Assembly (NCBI RefSeq): GCF_001571325.1
Contig: NZ_BCTO01000050.1
Coordinates: 1 to 64,000 of the forward strand
DNA from: Delftia tsuruhatensis NBRC 16741
GTDB lineage: Bacteria; Pseudomonadota; Gammaproteobacteria; Burkholderiales; Burkholderiaceae_C
Length of the DNA: 64,000 nt
Reading direction: 5' to 3'
How positions within the stretch are numbered: position 1 is the first letter of the stretch; every line of letters starts with the position of its first letter. The notes under the pieces were generated by a model, which had not been told where the DNA came from, ran no database searches, and saw only the letters and a list, made by a program, of their open reading frames with translations. Positions 1 to 8,631 of the stretch are shown here, piece by piece. The position numbers and the translations under genes were made by a program.

Positions 1-2
1 AA

Positions 3-1721
3 ACCGGCAGCAGCCCATCCCTCGCGCTTCTCACCATGGTTGTGGCACTTCTCGCCCTGCAGGCGCTGAGCGAGGCAAATCAAAATCTTGTCCACTTTGT
101 CGACGGTATCAACGCCCGAGCAACCTTGGCCGAGAAGGTTCGCACAGCCGTGGATCGACGAGCTATCGCGGTGCGTAACTTGGTGCTGGTCACATCGCCC
201 GCAGACCTGGAGAAGGAGAAAGGCGCTCTCACCTCAGCACACGCCGACGTCAAGGCCTGGCTGACCGAGCTCCAGGCCGCAGCGGAGTCAACGGAAGCCG
301 CTGCCGATGCGCGCAATCTGGTGACCAGCATTGCTGATGTGGAGCGGCGCTACGGACCGGTAGCCACCGACATCGTGGCCCTGGCTCTGCAAAATAAAAA
401 GGATGTAGCGGTCCGCAAGATGAACGACGAGTGTCGGCCCTTGTTAGCGGAGTTGACCGAGACCACTCGCCAGTACAGTGAACTGACCCGCGCACGGTCG
501 CGACAGATGATTGAACAGGCAGCGCAGGCCTACGTTTACCGCAGGAACATGCTGATCGCCGCAAGCATGGTCGCCATTTTCCTGGCTGTCCTGATGGGCT
601 GGCGGATAGCACGAGGCCTGACGCGCTCCCTGGGCGCAGAGCCTGCGCAACTGGGCAATGTCGCCCAACAGATCGCCCAAGGCAATCTCAGCCCTGAACT
701 GCTGCGCCACCAGGCCCCCGAAGGCAGCGTCCAGGCATCGCTCAATGCCATGCTCCAGAGCCTGGCCTCGGTCGTTCATGAGGTTCGCAAAAATGCCGAT
801 GGGATCGCTGGCGGCAGCACGGAGATCGCCAACGGCAATGCCGACTTGAGCCAGCGCACGGAACAGCAGGCCAGTGCCTTGCAGGAAACTGCAGCGTCGA
901 TGGAGCAGCTGTCGACCACCGTCAGGCAGAACGCGGACAACGCCAGGCAGGTCAATCAACTCGCCCTGGGCGCAAGCCAGGTGGCCACCAAGGGCGGCGG
1001 CTCCGTGCAGGAGGTCGTCAATGCGATGCAGGACATCAGCGAAAGTTCGCGCCAGATCGGCGAAATCGTGGGCGTGATCGACGGCATCGCGTTCCAGACC
1101 AACATCCTGGCGCTCAATGCCGCAGTCGAGGCTGCGCGCGCAGGCGAGCAGGGCAAAGGCTTTGCCGTGGTGGCCGGTGAGGTGCGCAACCTGGCGCAGC
1201 GCAGCGCGCAGGCCGCCCGGGAAATCAAGCAGCTCATCGCCACCAGCACCACACGGGTCAAGCAGGGCACCGAGCTGGCCGACCAGGCTGGCGCCACCAT
1301 GGCGCAGGTGCTGCAGTCCATCCAGCGCGTGACCGACCTCATGGGGGAGATCAGCAGTGCCAGCGATGAGCAAAGCGCGGGGGTGGCGCAGGTCGGCAAG
1401 GCCGTCAGCCAGATGGACCAGGTCACGCAGCAGAATGCGGCGCTGGTGGAGGAAAGCGCGGCAGCGGCGGCCAGCCTCAGAACGCAGGCACAGCAGCTGG
1501 TTCAGGCCGTGTCGATCTTCCAGCTGGGCGGCCAGGCGGCACAGCCTGCCTCGACACCGCCGCTGTCGCAGCCGACGGTGCAGGCGCGCAATCCGGCACC
1601 CGCGAAAGCGGCGCTCCCCGCCCGCCAGGCTGCCCGGCCCGTGCTGCGCCCCGTGAGCCCGGTGAGCCCTGCGCACAAGCAGGCGCAAGCGCAGGAGCAG
1701 GACGACTGGGTGTCGTTCTGA
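3..1721 (+). CDS. Methyl-accepting chemotaxis protein, 5' truncated
   Basis: This is a transmembrane chemoreceptor that signals to CheA/CheW. The reading frame is open to the left edge and the residues before the first ATG (position 36) continue a hydrophobic helix, so the true start and part of TM1 lie outside the window. Counting from that ATG, a helical periplasmic domain of about 130 residues is followed by TM2 near residues 170-190, a HAMP segment, and the cytoplasmic hairpin with the highly conserved tip (FQTNILALNAAVEAARAG). The C-terminus ends in DWVSF after a Pro/Ala-rich linker, resembling the NWETF-type pentapeptide that tethers CheR/CheB. The ligand cannot be read from the sequence. 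The family assignment is secure. Confidence 0.95.
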   Translation, partial: TGSSPSLALLTMVVALLALQALSEANQNLVHFVDGINARATLAEKVRTAVDRRAIAVRNLVLVTSPADLEKEKGALTSAHADVKAWLTELQAAAESTEAAADARNLVTSIADVERRYGPVATDIVALALQNKKDVAVRKMNDECRPLLAELTETTRQYSELTRARSRQMIEQAAQAYVYRRNMLIAASMVAIFLAVLMGWRIARGLTRSLGAEPAQLGNVAQQIAQGNLSPELLRHQAPEGSVQASLNAMLQSLASVVHEVRKNADGIAGGSTEIANGNADLSQRTEQQASALQETAASMEQLSTTVRQNADNARQVNQLALGASQVATKGGGSVQEVVNAMQDISESSRQIGEIVGVIDGIAFQTNILALNAAVEAARAGEQGKGFAVVAGEVRNLAQRSAQAAREIKQLIATSTTRVKQGTELADQAGATMAQVLQSIQRVTDLMGEISSASDEQSAGVAQVGKAVSQMDQVTQQNAALVEESAAAAASLRTQAQQLVQAVSIFQLGGQAAQPASTPPLSQPTVQARNPAPAKAALPARQAARPVLRPVSPVSPAHKQAQAQEQDDWVSF

Positions 1722-1867
1722 TCAACGGCCCCTTGCGTGCGCCGGGGTGCGCGGCCGCCGCCATGCCGGGTCTGCCAGGAGCCGCAGGGCCCAAGTCCAG
1801 GGCCCGTGCAAGTTCTGATATTTTCAGCGCTGTTCCTGCGCAGGCAGCCCCCGGTTATCGATACTCC

Positions 1868-2551
1868 ATGGCCATGATTGCAAACCTTATTCCGTTGAAC
1901 CCCACGCACCTGGATGCCGCCATCGTCGATCTCGACGGCACCATGGTCAACACCCTGGGCGACTTCGCCGAAGCCCTCAACCGCATGCTGGCGGACCTGC
2001 AACTGCCGGCCATCGCCCCGCAGGCCATAGAGAACATGGTGGGCAAGGGCTCGGAGCACCTGATCCGCTCGGTGCTGGCCCATGTGGGCGCGGCCGATGT
2101 GGATGCCATCTACGGCCAGGCCTGGCAGCGCTACGAGCACCACTACCTGCAGCTCAACGGCCAGTTCGCCGATGTCTACCCGGGCGTGCTCGAAGGCCTG
2201 CAGGCATTGCGCGCACGCGGCCTGCGGCTGGCCTGCCTGACCAACAAGCCGCTGTCCTTCGCCCGGCCGCTGCTGGAGCAAAAAGGCCTGGCACCGCTGT
2301 TCGAACAGGTCTTCGGCGGCGATTCCTTCGAGCGCAAGAAGCCCGACCCCCTGCCCCTGCTCAAGACCTGCGAGGCCCTGGGCACCTCCCCGGCACGCAC
2401 ACTGATGCTGGGCGACTCCAGCAACGACGCCCAGGCCGCGCGCGCCGCGGGCTGCCCCGTGGTGCTGGTCAGCTACGGCTACAACCACGGCCAGCCCGTG
2501 CGCCAGGTCGATGCCGATGGCTTCGTCGATGCGCTGACCGAACTGGCCTGA
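1868..2551 (+). CDS. gph: HAD-superfamily phosphatase, phosphoglycolate phosphatase-like
   Basis: The 227-residue product is a cytosolic HAD hydrolase, most like phosphoglycolate phosphatase, which removes 2-phosphoglycolate. Motif I is DLDGT (nucleophile Asp21, acid/base Asp23), motif II is Thr125 in LTNK, motif III is Lys158 in KKPDP, and motif IV is GDSSND (Asp183, Asp187). The helical cap between motifs I and II fits this subfamily. The frame is open upstream to 1733, but homologous sequence begins only near the ATG at 1868 (a second ATG is at 1874) and no strong ribosome site separates them. In relatives gph often sits next to trpE; here trpE is about 9 kb away, so the intervening genes may be insertions. 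A different HAD substrate is possible. Confidence 0.8.
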   Translation: MAMIANLIPLNPTHLDAAIVDLDGTMVNTLGDFAEALNRMLADLQLPAIAPQAIENMVGKGSEHLIRSVLAHVGAADVDAIYGQAWQRYEHHYLQLNGQFADVYPGVLEGLQALRARGLRLACLTNKPLSFARPLLEQKGLAPLFEQVFGGDSFERKKPDPLPLLKTCEALGTSPARTLMLGDSSNDAQAARAAGCPVVLVSYGYNHGQPVRQVDADGFVDALTELA

Positions 2552-2610
2552 GCCGCGCAGCCTCCAAAATTGTTGGAAAAAGAATGGGATTTGGCGATGG
2601 TTAACGCACT

Positions 2611-2641
2611 TTGACGGTGCGATTTATGTTTTTGCTAGAGT
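2611..2641 (+). promoter_or_regulatory. Possible sigma-70 promoter for speDE
   Basis: TTGACG at 2611-2616 and an extended -10-like TGCTAGAGT ending at 2641 lie in an AT-richer stretch between gph and the SpeD-SpeE fusion gene. The 19-nt spacer is longer than ideal. This would give a leader of about 50 nt, and an AAGGAGG-like ribosome site (2681-2687) precedes the ATG at 2699. Confidence 0.4.
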
Positions 2642-2698
2642 CGTCTGCTTTGCCATCCTGGCCGCGATCCGGCCACAGACAAGGAGGAAGCACGCGAC

Positions 2699-3994
2699 AT
2701 GCACGGACTGCACCTGACCGCCGATCTCTACCAATGCCAGGGCGACGAGCGCCATATGCTCGACGCCGATGCCATCGCCGCCCTGTGCCGCGCACAGACC
2801 GCGCAGGCCGGCCTGACCCTGGTGGAGGACCGCTGGGTCAAGTTCCCTGACTACCAGGGGCAGCCCGGCGGCGTCACCGGCACCGTGCTGCTGGCCGAAT
2901 CGCACCTGGCCATACACACCTGGCCCGAGACCGGCTGCGTCACCGTCGATGTCTACGTCTGCAATTTCTCCGCCGACAACTCGGGCAAGGCCCGCGCGCT
3001 GATGGAGGGCGTGATCGCCGCCTACGCGCCGGGCCGCGTGGTGCGCCAGCATCTGATGCGCGGCGACATCGGTCCCGGCGCCCAGGCCACGGCGGCGGCC
3101 GATGAGGGCGATTGGGCGCTGGAGGCGCTCACGCCCCATGCGCGCTTTGGCTGGCGCGCCACGCGGCGCGAAACCGTGCAGACGCCCCATCAGGAACTGG
3201 AGCTGCTGCACACGCCGCAGTTCGGCAAGGTGCTGCGACTGGATGGCCGCTTCATGACCTCCGAAGGCGAGGAATTCTTCTACCACGAGGCCCTGGTCCA
3301 CCCCGCTGCCCTGGCCCACCCGGCGCCGCGCAAGGCGCTGATCCTGGGCGGCGGCGATGGCGGCGCAGCCGAGGAACTGCTCAAGCACCCGTCCATGGAG
3401 CAGGTGGTGGTGGCCGAGCTGGACGAGGCTGTGGTCCAGGCCGCGCGCACGCACCTGCAGCAGGTGCACCGCGGCGTGTTCGATGACCCGCGCCTGCAGC
3501 TGCGCATAGGCGACGGCATGGCCATGGTGGAGCACACCGAAGAACGCTTCGACCTCGCCCTCATGGACCTCACCGACCCCGACACGCCTGCCAGCGCGCT
3601 GTACTCCGACCAGGCCCTGGCGCGCATGAAGCGCGTGCTGGCGCCGGGCGGCGCCCTGGTGCTGCACCTGGGCAGCCCCGTCTTCCATGGCGGGCAGGTG
3701 GCGCGGCTGGTGGCCAGCCTGCGCGAGCGCTTTGCCATCGTGCGCTGCTACGGCCTGTACATCCCCCTGTACGGCGCCTACTGGGGCCTGGCTGTGGCCT
3801 CCGACACGCTGGACGCGGCGGCGCTGCCCCCCGCCCAGCTGCGCCAGCGCCTGGCCGAGCGCCGCCTGCCCGACCTGCGCTACTACAACGCCGAAGTGCA
3901 CCCCGCACTGTTCGCGCTGCCCAACTATTACCGCGACCTGGTGCAGCCCGCGCCCCTGGCGGCGCTGCCCCCGCGCGCGGTCCGCGTCGCCTGA
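2699..3994 (+). CDS. SpeD-SpeE fusion: AdoMet decarboxylase plus aminopropyltransferase
   Basis: This 431-residue protein joins two consecutive spermidine-pathway enzymes. Residues 1-125 are a class-1b S-adenosylmethionine decarboxylase. The self-cleavage site is ESH with Ser68 as pyruvoyl precursor, and His73 and Cys88 stand at the spacing seen in the bacterial family (Ser+5, Ser+20). Residues from about 140 to 420 are a spermidine-synthase-like aminopropyltransferase with the AdoMet-type loop GGGDGG (217-222) and the acidic motif DLTDP (290-294). The first domain makes decarboxylated AdoMet and the second transfers its aminopropyl group to a polyamine. The usual arrangement is two separate genes; fused forms are known but less common. 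The polyamine acceptor (putrescine, agmatine or other) cannot be decided from sequence. A strong AAGGAGG precedes the start. Confidence 0.9.
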   Translation: MHGLHLTADLYQCQGDERHMLDADAIAALCRAQTAQAGLTLVEDRWVKFPDYQGQPGGVTGTVLLAESHLAIHTWPETGCVTVDVYVCNFSADNSGKARALMEGVIAAYAPGRVVRQHLMRGDIGPGAQATAAADEGDWALEALTPHARFGWRATRRETVQTPHQELELLHTPQFGKVLRLDGRFMTSEGEEFFYHEALVHPAALAHPAPRKALILGGGDGGAAEELLKHPSMEQVVVAELDEAVVQAARTHLQQVHRGVFDDPRLQLRIGDGMAMVEHTEERFDLALMDLTDPDTPASALYSDQALARMKRVLAPGGALVLHLGSPVFHGGQVARLVASLRERFAIVRCYGLYIPLYGAYWGLAVASDTLDAAALPPAQLRQRLAERRLPDLRYYNAEVHPALFALPNYYRDLVQPAPLAALPPRAVRVA

Positions 3995-3997
3995 GCC

Positions 3998-4044
3998 CGG
4001 CCCGTTCTGGCAACGGGCCGAGCCCGGCCCGCCCTGGCCGGGCT
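3998..4044. terminator. Two tandem perfect hairpins after speDE
   Basis: Immediately after the speDE stop codon there are two back-to-back GC hairpins, each with a perfect 9-bp stem: 3998-4006 with 4012-4020, and 4021-4029 with 4036-4044. Neither is followed by a T-run, so they may be a 3' mRNA-stabilising structure or a factor-dependent terminator rather than a classic intrinsic terminator. Confidence 0.5.
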
Positions 4045-4123
4045 GCGGTGGCAACTGCGCGCCCGGCAGGGCAAATTTGACACAGTGCTGCAATCTGGTG
4101 GCAAGTCTGCTGTAATGAAAAAC

Positions 4124-4153
4124 GGCGGGAAGGCCCGTGCGCCCGCCATTTTT
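4124..4153 (+). terminator. Probable intrinsic terminator
   Basis: GGCGGG (4124-4129) pairs with CCCGCC (4142-4147) across a 12-nt loop and is followed by ATTTTT. This is the only hairpin with a T-run between speDE and the next gene and probably ends the speDE transcript. Confidence 0.5.
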
Positions 4154-4238
4154 CCGGCTTCCTGGTAAGTATTTCCGGGATATTGCGTGCTTGCAAAAAC
4201 CATATCAACAGATAAAGCGCCAGACGCCCTGTATCAAA

Positions 4239-4931
4239 ATGACTGCTTCCCTTTCAAAAACAAGAATATCCGCGTCCAAATACCATGATGATTCCTTGCT
4301 GCGGCTTTGGAATTGGGCTTTGTTGGCAGGGCTGGTATTGAGCTTTCCCCTGAGCTTTGTATTGCCGCAAAGCCTGAGTTGGGAAAATGGATTCCTGGAG
4401 AATATCCAGGCCGTGACCCTGCTGCTGGGCATGGTGGCGGCCCTGGTTGCGGCGCGGCGGCAAAAAGGCTCCTTTGCAGCGCCACTGTGGTGGATCGCCT
4501 CCCTGTTCTGGCTGGCCTTTCTGGGGCGTGAACTGGCCTGGGGCGCAGCTTTCCTGCCCAGCCTGGAGGCTGGCAAGTGGGGGCCGGTGATCAGCTCCCA
4601 GGTGCTGTGGTACCGGCCCGCCGTCAAATGGGTGGTGGGCGCCATGCTGCTGCTGTGCTGCTATTGGTTTGTGCGCCACGGTGTCTGGAACAAGGTCATC
4701 AAGCGCCTGGTGCGCGAGAAGGCGCTGCCGATATTCAGCCTGGCGACATTTGTCGCGGCCATGGTGATATCCACCAATGCGGAAGGTCATGGCTTCATTG
4801 TCCTGCAGCAATGGTTTGATTATCAGGTGATCGTGCTGGAGGAGCTGGTGGAGACATTTGGATATATGGCACTGTGGCTGGCACAGTGGGCGCTGGTCAG
4901 GTATGTTGCTGGCTGGCAGGAAGATATTTGA
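4239..4931 (+). CDS. Polytopic inner-membrane protein of unknown function
   Basis: I do not recognise this 230-residue protein. Five to six hydrophobic helices are visible: near residues 20-42, 52-70, 80-98, 125-145, 158-175 and 200-222. Charged and conserved-looking motifs lie at helix ends (GRELAWG, LWYRPAVKW, NAEGHGF, LEELVETFGYMALW). The clustered Glu/His residues around the last two helices could form a metal or proton site, but that is speculation. ATG 4239 is preferred because the upstream extension to 4137 is not hydrophobic and runs through terminator DNA. Codon use and GC are lower than in the neighbours, in line with an orphan or transferred gene. It stands alone between two terminator-like regions. 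Confidence 0.75.
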   Translation: MTASLSKTRISASKYHDDSLLRLWNWALLAGLVLSFPLSFVLPQSLSWENGFLENIQAVTLLLGMVAALVAARRQKGSFAAPLWWIASLFWLAFLGRELAWGAAFLPSLEAGKWGPVISSQVLWYRPAVKWVVGAMLLLCCYWFVRHGVWNKVIKRLVREKALPIFSLATFVAAMVISTNAEGHGFIVLQQWFDYQVIVLEELVETFGYMALWLAQWALVRYVAGWQEDI

Positions 4932-5101
4932 GCCAATATTGATCAAGCCGGCCGCCTGCATATTCCCGGTGTAATGGGGCAGATTCAGGGGCCGGTAAGT
5001 CGCCAGTAAGACGCAATCGGGGAGCATGGCCGTTTTCCCCGCAGGTTTGCCGCTCTCGCGGCGGACCGACGGAGCCTGAAACGACAGAACGTGCCATCGC
5101 A

Positions 5102-5602
5102 ATGCAAGCCTCCATCTACCAGGACGTGATAGGTATCCAGGCGGCGGGCCAGGCGTATTCCCTGGGTTCGCGCTTCCAAGAATGCAGCCAGCATCGTGCC
5201 GTGCGGCTGGAGACGATCTTCGAGTTGCTTATCCTCAAGTTCCGCGAGGACCTGCTGCAGGCGCTGGCCGAGGAGCCGCCAGGCCCCGCACGCCACCTGC
5301 GCGCCTATATCCGCTGCGTCTGCGACCATGCCCTGTCCCGCCAGCGCGGCCAGAAGACGGCCGCACAGTTGCTGACCCGCGCAAGATTCCAGAACATATG
5401 GTTTGATTTCGTGGACGCGGCCTGCGCCGACGATCTGGTGCCCGAGGACATTGCCCTGCAATGCCGCGCCATGGTCGAGGACCTGTGGGTCATCCATGTG
5501 CTGGTCGAGCCCATGGCGCCCCAGCGCATCACCGGGATCAGGGAGCATTTGCTGTCCCTGTGCGGCAACGACGGAAACCATGAATCGCATCGCATTAATT
5601 GA
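5102..5602 (+). CDS. TetR C-terminal-domain-like protein lacking a clear HTH
   Basis: This 166-residue protein has a middle and C-terminal part (about residue 40 on) that resembles the ligand-binding half of TetR/AcrR regulators: a KFREDLLQAL-like helix where TetR proteins have the YFxSKEELL segment, followed by amphipathic helices. The expected N-terminal helix-turn-helix is absent or unrecognisable in residues 1-40, and no HTH is encoded just upstream in any frame. The gene overlaps the response-regulator gene by 23 bp, so the two are probably co-translated. It could be a DNA-binding-deficient ligand sensor, a decayed regulator, or a different helical protein. The TetR relationship is tentative; that it is coding is more likely because of the overlap. 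Confidence 0.5.
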   Translation: MQASIYQDVIGIQAAGQAYSLGSRFQECSQHRAVRLETIFELLILKFREDLLQALAEEPPGPARHLRAYIRCVCDHALSRQRGQKTAAQLLTRARFQNIWFDFVDAACADDLVPEDIALQCRAMVEDLWVIHVLVEPMAPQRITGIREHLLSLCGNDGNHESHRIN

Positions 5603-6266
5603 GGACCATGCCAGGCTGGCCACGCTGGTCAGCCGCTCGCTGGCCAACTCCGGCATAGAGACCGATGTCTTCCACCAGATCTCCACGGCCTGGCTGGCCC
5701 TGCAGGACATCGACTACGGCGTCATCGTCATCGACCGCGGCCTGCCCGATGGCGACGGCCTGCAACTGGTGCAGCGCCTGCGCGCCGCAGGCCGCTCCAC
5801 GCCCTGCCTGATGCTCACGGCCCGTGACGCGCTCAGCGATCGCGTGGGCGGCCTGGAAGCCGGTGCCGACGACTACCTGACCAAGCCCTTTCCCATGGAA
5901 GAGCTGATTGCCCGCGTGCGCGCCCTGCTGCGCCGCCCGGCCCTGGTGCAGGAGCTGGCGCCGCAACTGGGCGACATCAGCATCAGCCCGCAGCAGGCCT
6001 GCATGCACTGCGCGGGCTCTGCCATCGCGCTGCCGCCGGCGGAGCTGCAGATCATGCTCAGCCTGGTGCGCAAGGCCGGCGCCACGGTGCGCCGCTCCAC
6101 GCTGGAGGCGGCGGCCTGGGGCATGAGCAGCGTGGTCACGCCCAACGCCCTCGATGTGGCCCTGCACCGGCTGCGCCGCAAGCTGGCCGCGGCCGGCTCG
6201 TGCATGGAAATCGTCAACATCCGGGGTCAGGGCTATGCGCTTCGCGAACCTTTGCTGGCCCGGTAG
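5580..6266 (+). CDS. OmpR-family response regulator
   Basis: The 228-residue protein has an N-terminal receiver domain with phospho-acceptor Asp52 (IDRGLPDGDG), Thr80 and Lys102 (TKPF), and a C-terminal winged-helix DNA-binding domain ending in the typical IVNIRGQGYAL wing. It is partnered by the histidine kinase whose start codon lies 32 bp inside its 3' end. The ATG at 5580 overlaps the preceding TetR-like gene by 23 bp. The proteins most resemble PhoP/QseB-type systems. No target promoter is evident. Confidence 0.93.
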   Translation: MNRIALIEDHARLATLVSRSLANSGIETDVFHQISTAWLALQDIDYGVIVIDRGLPDGDGLQLVQRLRAAGRSTPCLMLTARDALSDRVGGLEAGADDYLTKPFPMEELIARVRALLRRPALVQELAPQLGDISISPQQACMHCAGSAIALPPAELQIMLSLVRKAGATVRRSTLEAAAWGMSSVVTPNALDVALHRLRRKLAAAGSCMEIVNIRGQGYALREPLLAR

Positions 6267-7650
6267 CCTGCGCTCGCGGCTGCTGGCCGTCTATGGGTTG
6301 AGCATGGTGTTCAGCGCGCTGCTGGTGGGCGCGCTGGTGATCCTCGTCGCCAAGCCCTTCGACAGCTATGCGCTGCAGCGCGGCATGGGGCATGCGGCCG
6401 AGAAGCTGGCCGAGTGGGTGAGCTTCGATGCCAAGGGCGTGCCCCAGGGGTTCAGCGAGCGTGAACTCAAGGCCTGGATGCTGACCAGCCTGGGCGAGGA
6501 AATGCAGCTGCGCATCACCGACGCCCGCGGCCGTGTGGTCTTCGCCCCCAACGGCGAAATGCAGCCGCTGACGCAGACCGGCCGGGGCTTCGACCCCGAG
6601 CTCAAGGCCTTTGCCTACGAGCGCGGCGGCGTGGTCATGCGCGCGGGCACGGCCACGCTGGTCCACGACGGCACGACGTGGCACGTGCAGATAGCCGTCA
6701 GCGACCGCATGGTGGACTGGCTGCGCGAATCGGTGGGCCTGCCCGCGCTGTGGCGCGGCATGGTGGCCATCGGCGTGGTTTTCCTGGTCGTGTTCCTGTT
6801 CTCCACGCACCGCACGCTGCAGCGCATGCTCAGGCCGCTGGGCGTGGCCGCGCAGGATGCCCAGCGCATCACCCCGCAGACGCTGGGCACGCGCCTGCAG
6901 CCCAAGGACCTGCCGCGCGAGTTCGCGCCCCTGGTCGAGGCCTTCAACCACGTGCTGGACCGGCTGCAGGCCGGCTTCAGGAACCAGCAGGAATTCCTGT
7001 CCATGGCCGCGCATGAGCTCAAGACGCCGCTGGCCCTGATGCGCGTGCAGATCGAGCTGGAGCCCGAGGACCGGCGCAGCCCCGAGCTGCTCAAGGACGT
7101 GGACCACATGGCGCGCCAGGTCCAGCAGCTGCTGCACCTGGCCGAGGTTTGCGAACACCAGCGCTACCGCATGGAAGACATTGCGCCGGCCGACATCATT
7201 GGCGAGGTCTGCGACTTCATGGCCCGCGCCTCCGAAAAATGCGGCGTGCACATCCACTGCGAGGTCAAGGACGGCTCGCCTGCCTGGCGTGCCGACCGGG
7301 GCGCGCTGTTCGTGCTGCTCAAGAACCTGATCGAGAACGCCGTGCAGCACAGCCCGCAGGGCGCCACCGTCACCGTGAAGGCCTGCGGCCTGGGCTTTTC
7401 GGTGCTGGACCAGGGCCGTGGCGTGCCGCCCGAGGACCTGCCGCGCATCTTCGAGCGCTTTTGGCGCAGCAGCGAGCGGCGCGACCTGGGCGCAGGCCTG
7501 GGGCTGCCCATCTGCCTGGAGATTGCGCGCGCCCATGGCTGGACGCTCACGGCCCTGCCCGGTGCCACGGGGCTGGAGATCCAGGCGCGCTTTGCCGGGC
7601 CGGTGCAGGAGCCCGCGCAGCCGTTCAACCGCCCAGCAATGCCTTCTTGA
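6235..7650 (+). CDS. Sensor histidine kinase
   Basis: The 471-residue inner-membrane kinase is paired with the upstream regulator. TM1 is about residues 16-38 and TM2 about 172-190, enclosing a periplasmic sensor of about 130 residues. A HAMP-like linker leads to the H-box AAHELKTPLALM (phospho-His260), the N-box NLIENAVQH (364-372), G1 DQGRG (392-396) and G2 GAGLGL (419-424). The ATG at 6235 sits inside the regulator gene (32-bp overlap), implying translational coupling. The 3' end overlaps the convergent chalcone-isomerase-like gene by 26 bp. The stimulus is unknown. Confidence 0.93.
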   Translation: MRFANLCWPGSLRSRLLAVYGLSMVFSALLVGALVILVAKPFDSYALQRGMGHAAEKLAEWVSFDAKGVPQGFSERELKAWMLTSLGEEMQLRITDARGRVVFAPNGEMQPLTQTGRGFDPELKAFAYERGGVVMRAGTATLVHDGTTWHVQIAVSDRMVDWLRESVGLPALWRGMVAIGVVFLVVFLFSTHRTLQRMLRPLGVAAQDAQRITPQTLGTRLQPKDLPREFAPLVEAFNHVLDRLQAGFRNQQEFLSMAAHELKTPLALMRVQIELEPEDRRSPELLKDVDHMARQVQQLLHLAEVCEHQRYRMEDIAPADIIGEVCDFMARASEKCGVHIHCEVKDGSPAWRADRGALFVLLKNLIENAVQHSPQGATVTVKACGLGFSVLDQGRGVPPEDLPRIFERFWRSSERRDLGAGLGLPICLEIARAHGWTLTALPGATGLEIQARFAGPVQEPAQPFNRPAMPS

Positions 7651-8221
7651 GCTGCTCGTCGGCCGGGTGCGGGCCCAGCCAGATGCCCAGCAGCGCCTGG
7701 AAGAACTCGGGCTCCTGGAAGGGCGCGCCCTGGGCCTGGCCCTTGACGAAGACCTGGGCGCCCTGGCCCGGCACCCAGTCCACCGAGAAGTTCTCGCCCG
7801 GCAGCAGCTTCTTGTGCTGCGTGAAGATGTCGCTCATGCGCAGCACGCCGGGCACCAGGCGCGAGAAGCGCGCGCGCTCCATGTTGTCCTCGATGCCGCG
7901 CGCGAACAGCTTGCCTAGCTCAGCCGAATCGATCTCGCGCAGCATGGTCACGCTCACGCGCTTGGGGCCGGGCAGGGCCGCGATCTCCTGCAGGCTGGCG
8001 GCCGGCTTTTCCAGGTACAGGCCCGCCGTGTAGACCTTGAAGATGGCCTTGTAGCGAATGCCCGCGCCATTGAGCTGCAGCGTCTGGCCGCCCACCCCCG
8101 CCTGGGCTGGATAGGCCACGCCCGCGACGGTGCGCGGCGGCTCCTGGGCAGTGGCGGCCAGCGGTATGGCCAGCGCCATGGCCAGGGCGGCTGTCTTCAT
8201 CCAGCGGGGCAAGGCGGTCAT
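7625..8221 (-). CDS. Periplasmic chalcone isomerase-like protein
   Basis: The 198-residue product has a classical signal peptide (residues 1-26, cleaving after AATAQ) and then a chalcone-isomerase-like fold domain of the bacterial periplasmic type (IRYKAIFKVYTAGLYLEKPA, later the EFFQALLGIWLG tail). These proteins are widespread in betaproteobacteria; they are not thought to act on flavonoids and their role is unknown. ATG 8221 is chosen over upstream in-frame starts because a GGAG ribosome site lies 5 nt upstream and the signal peptide begins there. The gene converges on the histidine kinase gene. It has no obvious operon partner. Confidence 0.82.
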   Translation of the reverse strand: MTALPRWMKTAALAMALAIPLAATAQEPPRTVAGVAYPAQAGVGGQTLQLNGAGIRYKAIFKVYTAGLYLEKPAASLQEIAALPGPKRVSVTMLREIDSAELGKLFARGIEDNMERARFSRLVPGVLRMSDIFTQHKKLLPGENFSVDWVPGQGAQVFVKGQAQGAPFQEPEFFQALLGIWLGPHPADEQLKKALLGG

Positions 8222-8363
8222 GGTGTCTCCTGCGCGGGGGCTGTGGCCCGGTTGCGGTTTGTTACGTCCGGGCGACATGTTGTGGGGATCGGGTGGGGGT
8301 GGCAACAGGGTTTTCGCGGGCCGATGGAGGGTGGCTATCATCCTGCTCGGTCCGCTTTCTTGT

Positions 8364-8473
8364 CGTGGGTGTATGCCCACGTTCCTGCGGTTATGGACGG
8401 GATGGGGCTACCCGCAAGGGCGTCCGCACGTCGCAATGCGTGTTCTTAACATCCCGTCCACCTGTCTGTGCGT
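8364..8473. repeat. 110-bp direct repeat, copy A
   Basis: This 110-bp unit recurs at 8962-9071 with about 10 differences, 598 bp apart. Its ends contain complementary arms (GGACGGGAT at 8396-8404 and ATCCCGTCC at 8451-8459), so it can fold into a long hairpin. It carries no open reading frame of note. Confidence 0.85.
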
Positions 8474-8520
8474 TGCACCGCTGATTCTGTTTGCAAGCCC
8501 CTGTCGGGGCGTTTCTTTTC

Positions 8521-8579
8521 GAGGCCGGGTTTCGGCCCGGCGGCCGACTCACTTTCTTGTCTCGCTACAAGAAAGTGAG
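8521..8579. repeat. Hairpin-rich repeat core
   Basis: GCCGGG/CCCGGC is followed by a perfect 12-bp inverted repeat, CTCACTTTCTTG (8548-8559) with CAAGAAAGTGAG (8568-8579), loop 8 nt. Sequences of the CAAGAAAGTGAGCAAAGAAAAGCG type are, to my knowledge, interspersed in Comamonadaceae genomes. Probably part of a mobile or palindromic repeat family. Confidence 0.6.
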
Positions 8580-8631
8580 CAAAGAAAAGCGCCCGAATGT
8601 CCGCGACCCCTTCGCTGCGCTGCGGGGCAAC

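Noticed and set aside
2624..4093. A 489-codon minus-strand frame opposite speDE
   Set aside because: The plus strand encodes two intact active sites; the minus frame is Gln/His/Arg-rich with no motif.
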